Program-made: the position numbers and the translations under genes
The notes under the pieces: generated by a model
The model's input: only the letters and a program-made list of their open reading frames with translations
Databases searched by the model: none
Told to the model about the DNA's origin: nothing
Origin: Pristionchus mayeri
Lineage: Eukaryota > Nematoda > Chromadorea > Rhabditida > Neodiplogasteridae
DNA length: 64,000 nt
Assembly (NCBI GenBank): GCA_036245805.1
Contig: BTRK01000003.1
Location: 7,378,001-7,442,000 of the forward strand
Direction of reading: 5' to 3'
In this document: piece after piece, positions 11,454-23,944 of the stretch
Layout: each line of letters opens with the position of its first letter
Position numbering within the stretch: position 1 is the stretch's first letter

Positions 11454-13585
11454 ATGCGACTCGTGCCCGTCATCCTTCTCATAATACTTGGGTTTTTGGG
11501 AACAATCGAAGCTTTAACTGGTTAGTGATTTGATTATCTTCCCATTTGCAGTTCACTATTTGTTTATTCTTTTAATTTCCCAAACTCTCTCCCCATTCTA
11601 TGGCAAGTTTAGGGATTGTGTGAAGTGCCGTATACGATCATCATATCATAAATTGGCACTAGGCCGGATGATAACCAAAATAATGGACCATTCTGTAGAA
11701 TTTTCACAGAGTCATTGTTGAGATTTTGGGAACGTACAGTGAAAGTTCTACAGAAGGGCCTATTTTGTTGGTTATCATCCAGTAGGTTATCATCCGACGG
11801 TGATCATCAGACCTAGTGCCCATAAATTCTGTTATGAATTATTCCAAGAATGCGTGGATCTCGGAGACGAATGTGCGGCAAAGGCGCATCTGTGCACCAT
11901 CCGCATGTACGACAGCATCACCGATTACTACTGCAAGAAGACGTGCGGCCGAGATTGCACCCCGTTCACAACGACCACAACTCAGAGACGTTCGTTGTAT
12001 GCATATTATATGCACTAGTCGGATGAGTACCATCGGAGCTGGACATGACCAGGCATTATGATGTTCGTTTTGGACTTAAATTTCGGGCATGTTGAGGCTC
12101 GCCGCATAACTCATGCGCATGTAACAATTCTGAAAATAATATGAGGCCGGTTGCCGAAGAGTCAAACAAAGCTTGGCACATTAAAATTTCGAAAACTTGT
12201 GGAAAGGGGTTTTCGAAGGTGCTGATCATCATGGTATGCTTCATTTTGCACAAATCCGACAGGTGCAGCCGGGCTGCAAGTAGCCTTGACTTAGACTTTC
12301 GTTAATAACTCAAAATCAACATTACCGATTGACTTGGAATTTTTACAGGAAGTATATATGATTATGATGAATACAATCAACTATTTACAACAAAGCATTG
12401 TTTATACAATTTCATTGAAAATTCAGTTCTCGAATACCAGGGAGAATTGGAAGCTGATTTTTAGATAGATAAATGCGCCTTGCCGAGACGATCATTTTTC
12501 GTATACTATGTGCTTGGTTTCATCCTGTCGCTTTTTTGATATGATCATAGGTCTGTGTCTTTCTTCACATTACCCAACTCGCCGACGTGTGGGCAATACA
12601 AAATTGAAATGTGTTTCACTTCGAATGTAAAATAATGAAACGAATTCGATAATAGGTGGTCAATGGAAGATGAAACATATTTCAATTTTGTATTGCCCAA
12701 GCATCGGCGAGCGGCGCAATGTGAAGAATGACCCAGAAAATGGATCATATCAAAAAAGCGACAGGATGAAACCATGCACATAGTATACGAAAAATGATCG
12801 TCTCGGCAAGGTGCATTTGTCTATTTAAAAATCAGCTTCCACTTCTCCCCGGTATTCGAGAACTGAATTTTCAACGAAATTGTATAAACAATGTTGTGTT
12901 GTAAACAGTTGATTGTATTCATCATAATCATATTTATTTCCTGTAAAAATTCCAAGTCAATCGGTAATGTTGTTTCTGAGTTATTAACGAAAGTCTAAAA
13001 CGAAGCTACCTGCAGCCCGGCTGCACCTGTCGGATTTGTGCAAAATGAAGCATACCATGATGATCAGCACATTCGAAAACCCTTTTCCATGGGTTTTTGA
13101 AATTTTGATGTGCCAGCCCCCACACACGGTCGTTCGACTCTTAGGCAACCGGCCTCATATACAAATGAGTAAAACAGCCAAAAAAAGGAAACGTCATCAA
13201 TATTCAGCTTGTATGGATAGAGCTCCCGATTGTGCGGACAAGGTGGACATTTGCACGCGTCCCGAGTATGCCAGTACGGCGGAAAAGGTTTCAGTATTTA
13301 CGTTTTACTATTTCTTCCGTTTAAAACTCAACTCGTGTGAGGTTTCATACACATTCGGCTTTGAGGCACTAGGTTGGATGATCACCATCGGCTGATAGAC
13401 ATTTGTTACTCTTCCGTAGAATTTTGAAAATATTTTCCCACGAATTACTCTCCGAAAACACTGCAAAATAGTGATATTTTTGGTTATCGTCATAGATGAT
13501 ATCATCCGAGAGTGATCATCCGACCTACTGTCGACATGGAATATCATTGCAGTTCTGCTACAAGACCTGTGGTTTGTGCACATGA
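11454..13585 (+). CDS. Secreted protein with two ShKT domains, four exons
   Basis: Four exons join in phase: 11454-11520, 11849-11989, 13208-13287 and 13553-13585. They give about 106 residues. Exon 1 is a signal peptide (MRLVPVILLIILGFLGTIEA). Exon 2 encodes a complete six-cysteine ShKT domain (CVDLGDECA...YYCKKTCGRDC), then a Thr-rich linker. Exons 3 and 4 encode a second ShKT domain split by an intron (CMDRAPDC...ICTRPEY, then FCYKTCGLC) and a stop. ShKT domains are common in nematode secreted and extracellular-matrix proteins; the exact role here is unknown. Introns 1 and 3 each hold a complete MITE of one family. Intron 2 holds a MITE remnant and a 1-kb palindrome. The exon 2 acceptor (TTCCAAG) and donor (GTTCGT) are weak and chosen by phase. 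Confidence 0.8.
11655..11820. mobile_element. MITE, GGCACTAGGTCGGATGA family, copy 2
   Basis: It runs from GGCACTAGGCCGGATGATAA to the inverted GATCATCAGACCTAGTGCC and occupies the end of ShKT intron 1. Its outer end lies 28 bp before exon 2. Two inner TTCT(G/A)CAGAA-like blocks are also inverted. Confidence 0.7.
12139..13160. mobile_element. Large palindromic (foldback) element in ShKT intron 2
   Basis: The left arm starts ATATGAGGCCGGTTGCC and the right arm ends with its complement. The arms are about 450-480 bp and nearly complementary, around a short centre near 12630. No long open frame lies inside. A single diverged arm end of the same family occurs at 32420-32545. Confidence 0.75.
13365..13531. 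mobile_element. MITE, GGCACTAGGTCGGATGA family, copy 3
   Basis: It starts GGCACTAGGTTGGATGATCA and ends TGATCATCCGACCTACTG. It fills most of ShKT intron 3 and ends about 22 bp before exon 4. A shorter remnant (GCACTAGTCGGATGAGTACC) lies at 12013. Confidence 0.68.
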
Positions 13586-15769
13586 GCAGAACCGATCAAT
13601 TGGATCATCGTTTCAAATCCACTGTCCACTATTCATTTCTCACCGAGTTCCAACATGTTCATCTCTATTAATTTTTTCCAAAAGAGGCTACAATACTGTA
13701 TATAATTATGTATGTTTGTTTTAAATTTATGTTTTAAATTTCCTGCAACCAATACTCGATTACCTACCATGATAAATAATTATTTTAACGAAAGTAAAAC
13801 TCTCTGATAGCGTCGCAACGATTGTGAATTTATTACACAAAACAATAATTATCCAATACCCTCCTAACTGCCGATCGCTGGAAATGTCGCCAGAGACGCT
13901 ATAATTTAAATGAAATCGGGCGTGATATGCGGCTTTTGAAGTGTAAATGGAAGCCGATTCTTGCTCGGGTGAGTTATTTATGAGCTGAATTCCAAATATT
14001 CAAGTTGCACACATTTTTGGCGTTTATTTGCCGATCATAATAAAGGTTGTAATTGCAAAGAGATTGGGTCTTTCGGGCTAGACTGGCCTATCCCTCTGCC
14101 CTTTTCGGGGCCATATTATCTGAATGTCTCATAACGCACTGTAATAAGTCATGACAGATGGTGTCTAGACAATCATTGAACCTTAAGCAACGAAGATATG
14201 AGCTTTCCCAAATTTACGCTTTCCTTTTATTGAATTGGTATGACTTTGCAGGAAATGGCTCTCATCTTCCAGCTTGCTCTTTCAAGCCTGACAAGCACAA
14301 TTACGCACATAATTCAGATTGATTTATTCCTATCATGCTAGTGCAGGTAAACCTACGTGACGCAAGTGCAACGTATGAAAGCAAACATTTTCTTCAGAAG
14401 TGTGTTTGCCTATTTCGCATTGCTCCTTTTTTTCTTGGCACGTCATTTCGTGCTCTTTTGCATTTTCGGGGAAATGAGGCCATAACGTAGTATTGGATCG
14501 AAAATCGCCTTTAATACTTCCTTATCGCATTTTTGCAAATCGTTTCATTGGAGTAGTTCCCGTAGCATTTGCTCCGACCTCTATCTGATTGTGAAGAATA
14601 ACTGGCGGAAGCCGCGAAACCGCTCAATTATTTGTAATTTCTCGAATATCGTGAGAATATTGCCATGAATTTCGGAATATCTCAACACCTGTTTTTGCTA
14701 AAAAATTGCAACGCTAACAGACTACCGCCTAGCCCAGCACTACCTGACATGTCTGCGGCCTCCAACTGTTGTATTTCGTGCGAAAATTGTAACAAAAAGC
14801 ACAGACTGCGAGCCATAGACCGACTTAAGAAACACTACTCCTTTACATTCACTTCCCTCTAGTGTTCGATAATGTGGTGACAGGTTTATGTAATTACTCA
14901 TTGAGAATAATGATAGTGAAACTAGGAGGGCGTGGGTACAAGCGTGTTGTTTCAACTTCACGTATATCTAAACCCAAAATTTGTCCTCAATTTCCTACCT
15001 TTGAAGCTTCCAAGTATGCAGTTTCATGCCCACTTTATGCTCAGATGCGCACAAAAAAACTGGGCATAACATCGCCTCTTTCACTACAATTCAGAGAAAA
15101 GATGGCGTGTGATACATTTCTTATTTTTTTCGCGCGATTTAGTTCGCTACGAAAAATAAAAGCAAACGGCAATCCAGCTTTGATGGTCATTCAATCCAGC
15201 TTCACCTCTAAAATGTCGCATTGAATCTGCTTCCAAGCGCTTTCAAAAAAACGTTGTTGGCATCTATACATCTTCATTAGCCGTGATAGTGGTTATACTG
15301 GGTGGCGTATGTCACTCGACTGGAGAAATTGTTAACCTTGTATGTGTGATCTCCATGAAACTTCAGAATCACGTTATTCCTGCTAGTGGTCACATGCTAT
15401 TCGTTGAAACGCGAAAAGAGGACCTCCGTCTGTTCACTTTCACACACTCTCATCTCAAATTTTCGGTCTTGGGTCTGTGGGAAAATCAAACCGAGTAGGG
15501 CCGTAATTTGAACGCTGATTGCTGCACTCATTCGTAGTAATTCAGAGTTCGAAATACTTTCTTCGGAGTTAAAATTGTTGTTACTTCGCTATTTTGTCTA
15601 CACTTCACACAATTTCATAATTGGTGATTTTCGGGGGCAAATGAGATCACATGGAAGCAAGACAGGCTATGCGAAAGGACAATTTCGATGAGTCCTACGC
15701 TCTCGTCGCCCCTTTTATTTACAACATCCGGCTCTCCAGGAACAACATAGTTCATTTGAGCAAAATTGG

Positions 15770-17100
15770 TCGCTTTGGATGCGATGCATCCAATCCTTCC
15801 TCTTTCTAAAATGTGTCGTTAATACAGCCTCAAAGTATCACTTCACTCCTCAAAGTACAGCCTCAAAGTATCGCTTCAAAGTATCGCTTCCTATCACATG
15901 ATATTCCCCGTTTTTTTTCCACTTTTCATCTTGAATTAAAGATTGTTTTGCGCAGCTTAGCTCTCTTTCTCGAATTGTATTCACTTAGGGCCCGTCTCTA
16001 CATTAACATCACTCTCGCACCTACTTATATTGGTCTAAATAGTGGTCTAGATAGTGTGGGAAAAAGAAGAGCGAGGAGGTCGGTTTTCAGTCTCATGGCC
16101 GCGTCTCTAGTATCATCTTTCGCACAATCACATTAGACAAGGCTGGAAATGCGTCCTCACGTCCTCTAGCAGAGCAATGATCTGACTCTCTTCAGTTTGC
16201 ACGCTCTCTCGCCGTTCAGAGCGACGAGAGAGCGTGCAAACTTAAAAGATTCAGACAAATGCTCATCTAGCCAGAGTCTGAAAAGGAGAGCAGCCATGAG
16301 ACAGGAGAGAGGCAATTTCGCTCGAAAGCGTTATTTCGCATCTCGTCTCATTTATGACATCCGCATGGTTCAGGAACCAAAATGCTTCATTTCCTGCAAA
16401 ATGATTGATGGTCGGCTGCTGTGCATCCAATGTCTTCGCCTCATTTTGACATGTCTCGTCGTTCTCCATTATATTATCGCTTCAGTGACCAAACTCATGC
16501 TATTTCCCCGTCCATTCGCATCAAACATCGAATTCATTGCAATATTTTGGCATATCTAGGATGCAATTTAGTGAATCACATCTATTATCGAAGTTATGTT
16601 AGCATTTGAGCGTATCGTGGATGCAATATTATTCATTGCTTTCCAGTTTTTCGTGTGCGGTTTTTCTACGATGCATCCAATTTCTACCTCTCATTTTGAA
16701 ACGTCTCGTCGCTCTCCCTCATAGTATCGGTTCACTGACCACGCATGTCATTTTCCCGTCCATTCACATCGCATATCATATTCGTGTAACATTTGAGCGC
16801 ATCCCGACCGTAATTTCTTGCCCAATTCAATTCATTTTGCTTGCAAAATTTTCCGTTTTCTTTCTATCGGAAATAGTCTTACATCTAAAGTGCTATTAAA
16901 AGTTTACATTCCCGTACTTGATCAGGCTCAGGGTGATCTAGCCCGTTCATTCATATTTGCATCCTATTCATACTTCATTTGGGCGCATTCGCCAATTTTT
17001 CTCCCAATTCGTTTCGTTTCTTCGAAAATTCTTAGTTGCACATTCAATATTCTTAGAATATTATCAGAATCTACTAATGGACTCCTGCGAATACACTACA
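15770..17100 (+). repeat. Diverged tandem repeat, unit about 250 bp
   Basis: The block GATGCATCCAAT recurs near 15781, 16422 and 16672. From 16422 and 16672 it is followed in the same order by a CTCATTTTGA block, GTCTCGTCG, a TCACTGACCA-like block and CCCGTCCATTC. A further partial unit follows near 16940. The units are too diverged for a precise count. Confidence 0.5.
16172..16264. repeat. Palindromic hairpin repeat (CTCTCTCG family)
   Basis: GAGCAATGATCTGACTCTC and TTTGCACGCTCTCTCG pair with CGAGAGAGCGTGCAAA and the distal AGACAAATGCTC. The arms are long, with a loop near CCGTTCAGAGCGA. Confidence 0.62.
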
Positions 17101-17759
17101 TCATTGTACGATCTAGTACCCTTGCAAGCTGTGCAATGGCTATTTGTGAGTTGTATTGACAACGAAGAACGACGGACTTGTAGGACAAAATGCCGATGCC
17201 TTTTCATGCGTTAATAAGGAAAAAATGCTTTCTCCAAACTCAAAGAATATAGATCTCTAGAAAGTTCACTCTGAATAAAAAAGTGTTCTATGCGAACGAG
17301 TCCGAAAGAGCAGCTTGAATACCATGAACACAAATGATAAATTGGGTCATTTTCGGCAAGAAACGAGCAAATAAAAAAGGCAAGAAATTATATATTGCAG
17401 GTAGTAATGTCAGCAATGTCGATCGGTCTCATTTGCTACACGGCACGTCACTACTTGCACATGACAATATTCGATGACGTCACTAAGGTTTTACTGTTGT
17501 TACTGTTACACTATTATTGTTACTGTTACACTATTATGTTACAACTGGCCATTGGCCACAACACGATATGAAATCATGGTGTTTACGCATGTCTTTCGTT
17601 TGCACTCTTCCTTCACTATAGTGTCACAAAAATATCATTTCTGAAATGCACTTATCGTTTCCCATACTTCAATGGGAAAGCATGGGCTGCGACTCGACTG
17701 ACCATTACAACAACATTCATAAATCTGCTATTGTATTTAGCTAGTATTTCCATTTTCAG

Positions 17760-20271
17760 GAACTCATCATCGCCCTGTACGTCTACATTGCGATTTACGC
17801 GTTATGTCTATTCACGATTCAGGTTCTAATTCAATGCTTTTCTTTTATATTTATCAATACCAGTGGAAAACTGGCCAATTTGTCAAAGTGGAATAAAGAA
17901 GACACATCAAGTTATTGTTGAACGGTGTTGGATTCTGCATCATTATTCGAGGTTTATATTTTACAGTTAACACAGCTCATCTATCGCTACATCGCCAGTG
18001 AAAAGTGCGAAGCACAATTGCCAAAGGTGAGATTGAGGCTCCAATGAATGCCACATTACCATTGGAGTGTTAGCGATCGTAAAAAATAAGTATGAATGGT
18101 TCTCATTGGATGGACGTTATAGTGTTTCTCAAAAACTGACCACATTGATGAACGTTTTCAGGATCTTTCCCCGAAAATATAACTCTATTCTATTACTAAA
18201 TATTACTGAAGAAATACTATCTAATCCGAAATATATATTTTTACACGAAATTAAACGAGCATTTGAAGCCATTTTCACACTATATATTTGAAAATAAGCC
18301 ATTCGTATTTTCCAGATTTATCCAATTATGTATGTGTGATACAATATTTTTCCAGACCTGGTGCATCCTCCGGTACTGCATCACAATGCTTGTTGTTTCA
18401 TTGATCGTTATTCACGTCGGTATCACGGGTAGGCAGCATTTCAATTGTTGATGCCAAATCTGACAAAGAATATCAATCTGTGCTAGTTTTTACATACGAC
18501 TGTTCAATTTCTCCTGTCCAAGCACGATAAAGTGCACACATCAATCATTGTTCAATTACCATGATTTCAGTCCAGCACATGCTCTCCACGTTCCTCTTCG
18601 GGAGCAGAGTGCAGAAGATCTTCACCAGAATAGCAATTCTTATTTCAGTGAGAATTACAAACGTTTTTCCTCAATTTATGGAATTTCGTGAACCTCTGCT
18701 CGTTTTTTTTCGTGCGAACAGAGACACTTCCTTGTAGGGCAGTTTCTAGGAAATGTCGTGAGAGGCAAGGTTCATAGCCCTATTACGTCAGCTTTTTTTT
18801 CCAATTATATAATATTTGGTACTATTACATGTGCTTTTTGCATACTACAATTTGGTAGCCTCAATAGTAGGCCAGCTCACGTATGGGCCTGGTTGGACAG
18901 TTGTTTTGATGCTGCCTGTGGCTACAAACTCTACGTTGTGAATGAAATAGACATAAACAGAATTATTTTTTTTGAAACTCTAATATAGTTTAATTCAATT
19001 ACAGTTCTTATGGCCGGTCGTTCTCGGAGCTATCGCTTACCGAAACGACTCGTTGGAAGGAAGGACGGCTTACTGTTCGGGCATCACTGCTGGAAGCGCT
19101 TACGTTAGTTCCTTATGTTTTTACTGTTTATTCTCAAAAATGGGCCAATATTTCGGCAGAACACATTGTAAGTTCAGTGCAAATTGTACAATTTTGCATA
19201 ATTTGTTTTTTTGTGAACATGGAAAAAATGAAGATTTCCTTCAGGTGCTAAGTATTGACATGTTCGTTCTTCTTTCCCTCCACATTCTCAACTTTCTTGC
19301 ATCAGTCGTACTGTGGAAATACAACCAGTACCGACTGATCACAGAGTGAGTCGGAAAAGTTTTACAGTAAACGAATTCGAAAGCTCATATGCTCGATATT
19401 ATGGCAGTTCTGCATCCCATCAACAATTTTATAAATTATTTACATGAATCTCAGATGTTAGTTCTAGACAATCCTACGATCTCGCTCGAACCTTCCATCG
19501 TCGCCAGAATTTCTACACGATGCAGCAATTTCTGCCCATTTCGACAGTATTTACTGTCACTTTCTTGATATTTTACGGTATGTTAATCTTTTTTTTAAAT
19601 TTTATAATAGCACTGCTTTATTTTAATATATCATTTCAGTTTCTGTCTTCTTCAGTGAGGCACTCAAGTCGAACATGAGCGCGGCCTGGTACCTATTCAC
19701 GAGCATTATGGCAAACGTGGGTCCCTTTCCAAAAAAAATAGAAAACATTATCAAGCTGCGTAACAAAATCGAGATTTGTGGAAAATAATACTGATCAAAA
19801 ATCAAAAGCATTGAAACAAAGCATAGAATATTTCCTGGTAGTTCCCTACTACTGCTTTCTCTGTCCGCTCATATTTCTGGTGCTCATCAGAAGAGGTCAT
19901 TTTCAAACTAATAAATTTCATTGGATAAACATGTATTATATCACTAAAGTTTCACTTCCTGATCAGGTCGATTCCGTCGTCAAGCCCACGTGAGGAGCAT
20001 GGTCTCCCCGGAGAGGAAAGCGAATGAGGTTTGCTGTGAATTTGTGCAGTTGGCGTGCGTTCAACTGCATTATGCCATGTGTCAATGATATTCGAGAATA
20101 GGTCGGCACTAGTGTTCGTAATTCGGGCAGTCACTTCGTCTTTCTTCACATGACTTCGAGCGATGAGCGGGAAATGAAGATACGAATACCGGAATTACAA
20201 CCGAATTGAACCATGTAATTTTCCCGAATTTCCAGATGTACTTCGGAGCACTCAAGGATCAGTGGCAATGA
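17760..20271 (+). CDS. Serpentine chemoreceptor, Sra/Srab-like, 11 exons (5' end uncertain)
   Basis: Eleven exons join in phase: 17760-17822, 17967-18026, 18356-18428, 18571-18647, 19005-19103, 19245-19345, 19468-19577, 19640-19720, 19842-19895, 19967-20028 and 20236-20271. They give 271 residues. Hydrophobic helices alternate with loops: ELIIALYVYIAIYALCLF, then CITMLVVSLIVIHVGI, then FVLLSLHILNFLASVV, then FLPISTVFTVTFLIFY, then YYCFLCPLIFLVLI. The family-like landmarks are a YC motif before the fifth span (GRTAYCSGITAG), YDLARTFHRRQN after it, and a C-terminus ending YFGALKDQWQ. These fit the nematode Sra superfamily of G-protein-coupled chemoreceptors. About 60 N-terminal residues are missing. 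An ATG exon at 17646 is in phase but would need a 27-nt intron. Confidence 0.82.
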
Positions 20272-20954
20272 TTCTTACTAGTGACCTCCCTCATTTACAC
20301 CTGTCTACCCCTCCCTCCCCACTCGCCTAAACAGTGCCCCCCTCCCTGTCAGTCGGCGCACGCTTTGGAGAGATGAGATCGCTCAGATGTGACAAAAAAA
20401 GTTGCATAAATAGTATTTACTAATATGGCGTACAGGGTGTATACAATTGAAGGTATACTACAATGTAAGATGGCCAGACACTTAGCCTTTACACAGTTGA
20501 GAAAGTATACACAACACATCCGACCATTTCTTCTAGTGCATTGTAAACGATATTTTGTATTCTGCTCCACAGAATCGAAAGAGTTGATTGGCGGGTCTTT
20601 TGAACCACAGAATGCGCAGAGTGACAGTAGTACGCACGTCGGAGATTGATGGAAGTCTACGCTTTTTATTTCCTGTGGGATCTGAAACATCACATATGAA
20701 TTAACGTATTCCCTCCATCTGTAAGTTTGAAAGACTCTCTCCCTATCTCTCCCTCTGCCTATCTCTCTCTCTCTATCTCACTATCTCTCTCTTTCATGTG
20801 CTCTCGCTAGAAAATATTGGGTCGTTCCCAGTAGGATGGATTACCATCCCTTGACGCGATGCAGGCTAAATAAAAGGATCGGCCGTTCAAAAGGAGACGA
20901 GACGAGGTTTATGACGCGTGTAGACATCAGACAGTCATTACTCTTTGTCAGGAG

Positions 20955-21215
20955 GAACACTCTATTAAAGCGGGACTATCAGAAAAATGAGTCAGAACAC
21001 ACCGACAGCTCAGTTTCGATACAGTAGCAAACTGTTACTCATTTTCGAAATTCTGATTTTGAAATATCAATTCAGACTTGAGTTATGGTTCCGTTAATGC
21101 ATCCAAAATTGCCGCTGTCGCACAGTCAACGATTGAGAGAGCACGCGACTTGAAGAGAGTTCCCTCCCTATTTGAATCATATTTCAACCAGACGCGAATT
21201 TACTGATAATCCTGC
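20955..21215 (+). repeat. Dispersed repeat, copy 2 of a direct pair
   Basis: It is collinear with 9520-9800 (TTAAAGCGGGACTATCAG through ATTTGAATCATATTTCAACC). It is directly preceded by TTTGTCAGGAGGAAC, a block also seen in varied form near 1950, 3050 and 3725. Confidence 0.6.
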
Positions 21216-22359
21216 TTTAATCGGAAAAAAAAACATGGGCAACTGTCTGTCTACAGGTCATTTCCCACTCACTGGATTAAAAAAAAGGAAAATTCCAGCA
21301 ATGACAATTCACGCGGAATGGGGAGAGATGAATGAAAGACGAACATACCTTGGTTTTGAATTCGTAGCTGCTTAGTACCAGCTGATTGAGATAATGTAGA
21401 CATCTGAAAAACAAGAGTCCTTGCCGAACACCAGCTACCACAAAACAAGAGATCCACGAAAGGCATTCCAAGGAAAAATCGATATAACCGAGTACAGGCT
21501 ACACACGGATATTGATCTTGCAATGGTTGGGTGTGATAGGAGAGCGAAACAGGGAAATCAAACAGGGATGCATGCATTGAGGTGGTTGGAGTGAATGGTA
21601 TGGGTATTGTGCCCCCCCCCTCTCTGTCTCCCCCACCCCTCCCTCTCTATCTTCCTCCTCCTCCCTCTCGGTCCCTTTCCATGCCTTATTCTCTAGAATG
21701 AAAAGCAATGATTTCGCTTGATGTTGAAAGTTGCTGCATTGCATGGGTGAAATGTTTTTGTTCAAATAACCAACAACGCATTAAATTTGATACATGCACT
21801 TATCAGTTGCTCGTTTTGAGTTCACCAAGCTGTGCAGTCGACAGTCATTGGAATCGTGAAGCATAAAATATGGGTGGAAATCGCATAATAATCATGAATC
21901 TAGCCTGTAGGCAGGATACAACAATAATAACAATTACTGTGAGAATAAAATCCATGGTGTTAGTGCGAGTGTCGCGAGTGCGTTTGGAGAATGCAAAAAA
22001 AGTGGTCGATGGATGTTACGAGCGGAACATTTTAAGTACAGTTTGCGATTCAGACTTGGCTACTCTAATCACAAACTGGGTTTAAAATGTGCCGCTCGTA
22101 ACATCCGTCGACCACTTTTCTTTCATTCTCCAAAAGCACTCACGGCACTCGCACTAACACCATCGCTTGGATTTATATTTTCACAGTACTTGAGGGGCAA
22201 TTATCCCTTGTATCCGCAGACTAATACTTCTTGGTAAGCAAGACAATGTAGACCATCTTGCAGCTCACGGTCCAATATGTCTATTGAGGCTGAAAAGACG
22301 ATGACCCGAAATGCCCTAGTCCAAAATGCGTACGCTAGCAACCCTGACATGGATGCGCA

Positions 22360-22440
22360 ATAGAGTTCGAAATATGAGATAGTCGTCTCCTCATTTCGCA
22401 CACTCTCTAGACCGGTCGAGCGGTGAGAGAGTGCACGAAA
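22360..22440. repeat. Palindromic hairpin repeat (CTCTCTCG family)
   Basis: GCACACTCTCTAGACC pairs with GGTGAGAGAGTGCACG around CCGGTCGAG. The outer arms are weaker than in other copies. Confidence 0.5.
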
Positions 22441-22796
22441 ATAACGAGTTTCGGTCGCTACGTTACGCGGGGTAGTGTGTTAAGGATAAAAAATGGACGC
22501 AACGGTTGAGAGCCTGCTTAAAACGTTGTAAAAGGGTCGTGAGGCCTCGGGCAAATCGAAAAAGTTGTGATGGGGCTAAAGTTGTGATGGGCCCATCCTC
22601 GTACTCAAAGGTTTGCAAGTAGAAGCCTGCTTAAAACGTTGTAAAAGTTTCTTGAGCGCTGCGGGGGATGAGAGCAGGTTGGGCTGATTTTACAACTGCG
22701 AGAGCGTATACGGTTGGGTGCAGAGTTTCCGCGATTTCCTAAATAAACACCGTACACCATGCACCATGGTGTACGATGTGGGTATACGGTAACATA

Positions 22797-23942
22797 TTGG
22801 GGTGTCCGGAAAGTTCGTATAATGCTTCGGAAAAACGTCAGTTCGCGATCAAATGCAGTGATTGCGCAATCGGTTTGTCAACAATGTATTGCATCATTCT
22901 GACGTTGAGTAGTGAGAGGATTGAATCAGTCTCCTAGTTGCTACATTGATTCTTGTGATGGACTCCCATCTCTACCTCCGAGCAGTTTTACTTCATTACT
23001 ATCGTCTTGGCCGATCCGTGAAGGAGGCCCACTCTGCCCTGGCCCAGTCGGAAGGAGCTGACGCCCCCTCCATACCCTTCTGCTATAAGTGGTTCTCCCG
23101 CTTCAAGAAAGGGGAGTTTGGTCTCGATGATCAACCCCGCTCTGGACGCCCTCCCTCCCTCGATCAGCCTCTCGTTCTCCGCACACTGAAGCGCAAGCCC
23201 ATGGCCAGTATGCGTGAGTTGAAGAAGGATACTGGTACTCCCAGATCAACGGTGTCCGATATCCTCCATCGATCTGGGAAGAAGCTGAAACTCCCACAAG
23301 TGATTCCCCATGACCTCTCCCCCGAACAGCTGAAAAATCGTGTTCAAGTCTGTCGGGAATTACTCCATCGTAGATCCAATCTTCGATGGGTCAATTCCAT
23401 CATCGCTACAGATGAGAAGTGGATCACGTACGATAACATTGTGAGGAGACTGCAATGGGTGGATGCAGATGAGAAGCCCACGCCCGTCCCGAAGAAGGAA
23501 GAGCACGGAAAGAAGGAACTCTTCTGCTTCTTCTTCTTGGTGCTCGATCCCATCTACTGGGAGAAAATTCTTCTTCTGATGGACAATGCTCGCCCACATC
23601 GAGCGAAGATGACCCAGAAGAAAATGGACGAGATGAAGATCGAGAGGATTCCCCATCCACCGTATTTCCCGGATCTCTCCCCATGCGACTACCACTGCTT
23701 CCGCTCTCTCTCTGACTTCTGCAAAGGAAAGAAGTTCAAGAATCGAGATGAAGTTGTGAGGGCTTTCGTGAACTGGGCGGTCTCGAAGAAACCCGCATTC
23801 TGGAAGAGAGGAATCGAGACCCTGCCCAATCGCTGGAAGGAGGTAGTGAGAAAGAAGGGGGCATACATTGGTCACTGAGAATTGTAAAGCATTGAATAAA
23901 AAATAAAAACAAAAAAATATACGAACTTTCCGGACACCCCAA
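22797..23942 (+). mobile_element. Mariner element with perfect TIRs
   Basis: The 25-bp inverted ends begin TTGGGGTGTCCGGAAAGTTC and match exactly. They are flanked on both sides by TA. The 1,146-bp element encodes a single transposase ORF (22946-23878). It has inserted beside or into a minisatellite array whose related sequence lies on both sides. Confidence 0.9.
22946..23878 (+). CDS. Mariner transposase with an internal deletion
   Basis: This 310-codon ORF is a mariner-family DDE transposase, which would cut and paste the element by binding its TIRs. The N-terminal helix-turn-helix region includes FCYKWFSRFKKGEFGLDDQP and RSGRPP. Next come PHDLSPEQL, the first catalytic motif TDEKW (near residue 155), the second MDNARPH and the third PPYFPDLSPCDYHCF, of DD34D type. 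The segment between KKELFCFFFLV and LLLMDNARPH is much shorter than usual for the family, about 30 residues missing, with no frameshift. All three catalytic aspartates remain. Because core strands are probably lost, I infer it is inactive. The start used is the first Met in frame; the internal MDSHLYLR start is equally likely. Confidence 0.9.
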   Translation: MILVMDSHLYLRAVLLHYYRLGRSVKEAHSALAQSEGADAPSIPFCYKWFSRFKKGEFGLDDQPRSGRPPSLDQPLVLRTLKRKPMASMRELKKDTGTPRSTVSDILHRSGKKLKLPQVIPHDLSPEQLKNRVQVCRELLHRRSNLRWVNSIIATDEKWITYDNIVRRLQWVDADEKPTPVPKKEEHGKKELFCFFFLVLDPIYWEKILLLMDNARPHRAKMTQKKMDEMKIERIPHPPYFPDLSPCDYHCFRSLSDFCKGKKFKNRDEVVRAFVNWAVSKKPAFWKRGIETLPNRWKEVVRKKGAYIGH

Positions 23943-23944
23943 TA

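Larger units (their letters stand above)
13590..17640. other. Gene-poor interval
   Basis: No splice-consistent exon series was found. Open frames of up to 120 codons at 14862 and 16197 lack recognisable features. The segment 15770-17100 is built of diverged repeats (separate entry). Confidence 0.45.
20272..22794. other. Intergenic repeats, no gene supported
   Basis: It holds a CTCTCTAT-rich microsatellite (20725-20800), repeat copy 2 (20955-21215), a pyrimidine tract (21610-21680) and a hairpin (22360-22440). A pair of inverted GTTACGAGCGGAACATTTTA / GTGCCGCTCGTAACATC blocks lies near 22012 and 22090. No exon series was found. Confidence 0.45.

Noticed and set aside
14862..15224. 120-aa plus-strand frame
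   Set aside because: It starts in AT-rich DNA and shows no signal, helix or domain pattern and no splice-linked neighbours. It is probably chance.
17646..17732. First exon for the chemoreceptor (MHLSFPILQWESMGCDST)
   Set aside because: Its phase fits, but the intron to 17760 would be only 27 nt, too short for normal splicing.
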